64,000 bases of DNA from DASSJT01 sp963715025 (GTDB lineage: Bacteria > Actinomycetota > Actinomycetes > Actinomycetales > Dermatophilaceae). The notes below the pieces were generated by a model. The model was not told the DNA's origin. It saw only the letters and a list, made by a program, of their open reading frames with translations, and did no database searches. The stretch spans positions 806,001-870,000 of the forward strand of contig CAVQQQ010000009.1 in the NCBI GenBank assembly GCA_963715025.1, written 5' to 3'. The stretch's first letter is position 1. The number at the start of each line of letters is the position of its first letter. A program made the position numbers and the translations under genes. Shown here piece after piece: positions 63,011 to 64,000 of the stretch.

Positions 63011-64000
63011 TCAGGCTGCGGGTTCGAGGGTGACCCTGTAGCCCAGGTCTTGGAGCCGGCGGATGTGGTTGCGGATCGCGCGTTCGGTGCCCAGCCGTGT
63101 GTCGTAGAAGGTGGAGCCGAGGTCGACGAAGCGGGTGTCGGGGTCGGAGAGCAGGTGCCAGACGATGACCAGGATGGAGCGGCCGACCGCAACGACGGCC
63201 TTCTTGTTGCCGCGTCGTCGGGCGATCCGTCGGTAGCGTTCGCCGAGGAAGGTGTCGGTCTTGGCTGCGGACACGGCCGCTTCGCCCAGCGCCCCGGCCA
63301 GGTAGCGGTTGCCGTGGCCGGTGGAGCCGTTGCCCTTCTTCCAGCCGGCGGACTCCTTGACCCCGGGGGCGAACCGGGCCCAGGAGCACAGGTGCGCCGC
63401 GGTCGGAAACCGGTTCATGTCCACCCCGACCTCGGCGATGATCACGCAGGCGGCGGTGCGGCCGATGCCCGGGGATCTCATCGAGCCGGGCCACCGCGTC
63501 GGCGAAAGGGGCGATCTCAGCGTCGATCCGCTCCTCGATCCCGGTGATGTCGGCGCCCAACGGTCCGATGCCTCGGATCGCATCGAGCCGCTCGGCGGCG
63601 TCAGCGAAAGGGCTGGTCAGCTCCTCGAGGTTCCCCTCCACGGCGGCGATGTCGGCATCGATCGCGTCGACGTGCGCGAGCATCCGGCCCAGGAGGTACC
63701 GGTGGTGGTGCTCGAAGCGCCCGGTGAACGCCTCCTCCAGCGCCGGGATCTTGGCCCGCAGCCGTCCGGCGGGCCAGCTGCGCCAACGTCTTGGGGTCAC
63801 GCTGCCCGGCCACCAGGGCATCCAGCATCGACCGGCCGGAGACACCGAAGATGTCCGAGGCGACGACCGACAGCTTGATCCCCGCGTCCTCCAGGAGCTT
63901 CTCGACCCGCTGCTTGGCCCGGCGACGTTCGCCGACCAAGTCGATCCGGTACCGGGTCAGGTCCCGCAGCCGCCGAATCGGTTCCGGGGGCACGAAACTG
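63011..64000 (-). pseudogene. IS110-family transposase, two frameshifts, runs off the window
   Basis: DEDD-type RuvC-like N-terminal part is outside or at the edge ('VPPEPIRRLRDLTRYRIDLV'). The C-terminal transposase_20 region reads 'GIGRTAACVIIAEVGVDMNR', 'FPTAAHLCSWARFAPGVKES' and 'YLAGALGEAAVSAAKTDTFL', with the catalytic-type Ser region in 'HLCSW'. Extra single bases near 63775 and 63473 break the frame; otherwise the sequence is well conserved. The true start lies beyond base 64000. 62881-63010 is the element's other flank. Confidence 0.85.

Overview
The window is high-GC DNA with actinobacterial signatures: GTP-dependent PEP carboxykinase, frequent GTG starts, sugar ABC operons without their own ATPase, a LytR-CpsA-Psr (LCP) protein and a PBP with an NTF2-like N-terminus. 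Gene content and an abundant GTATGCC/GGCATAC heptamer suggest Micrococcales, perhaps Intrasporangiaceae. That family-level placement is inference; there is no rRNA gene to confirm it.

Layout. 0-10.4 kb is an accessory region: an ArsR/SRPBCC pair, a FitAB/VapBC-type toxin-antitoxin pair, a frameshifted tyrosine integrase fused to a truncated AI-2E transporter, an IS3 remnant, Hsp20, an arginase-family protein, and decayed AsnC and AbiEii-like genes, ending at tRNA-Arg(ACG). 10.9-17.3 kb holds pckA and small genes of unknown role. 17.4-21.9 kb is a sugar ABC operon (binding protein, permease, ATPase, universal stress protein) with a divergent LacI repressor and clear operators. 22.1-27.3 kb holds a two-component system and an MFS exporter divergent from a TetR repressor. 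27.4-35.9 kb is a tightly overlapping five-gene operon: polyprenyl synthase, a small beta-sandwich-like protein, a large FAD oxidoreductase, a cyclase-AAA-TPR protein and a SRPBCC-like protein. I cannot match this set to a described system. 36.2-39.6 kb has two membrane glycosyltransferases.

40.2-50.8 kb is an amino-sugar catabolic cluster: class II aldolase, PfkB kinase, ROK kinase, DeoR regulator, ABC permeases and binding protein on the minus strand; SIS deaminase/isomerase, deacetylase and ROK regulator on the plus strand. Together they outline uptake, phosphorylation, deacetylation, deamination, a second phosphorylation and aldol cleavage, best matching N-acetylgalactosamine (Aga-type) use. 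50.9-54.6 kb has small membrane and stress-type genes, including a ClpP homologue that has lost its catalytic Ser and His, and ends at tRNA-Ser(GCU). 54.8-60.4 kb has a giant LCP protein with a long repetitive N-terminus and a divergent transpeptidase. 60.6-64 kb has an HxlR regulator divergent from a flavin oxidoreductase, then an IS110 transposase running off the window.

Many genes (integrase, asnC, pckA, nagA, hxlR, oxidoreductase, IS110) carry single-base frameshifts. pckA and nagA are intact otherwise, so part of this is probably sequencing or assembly error.
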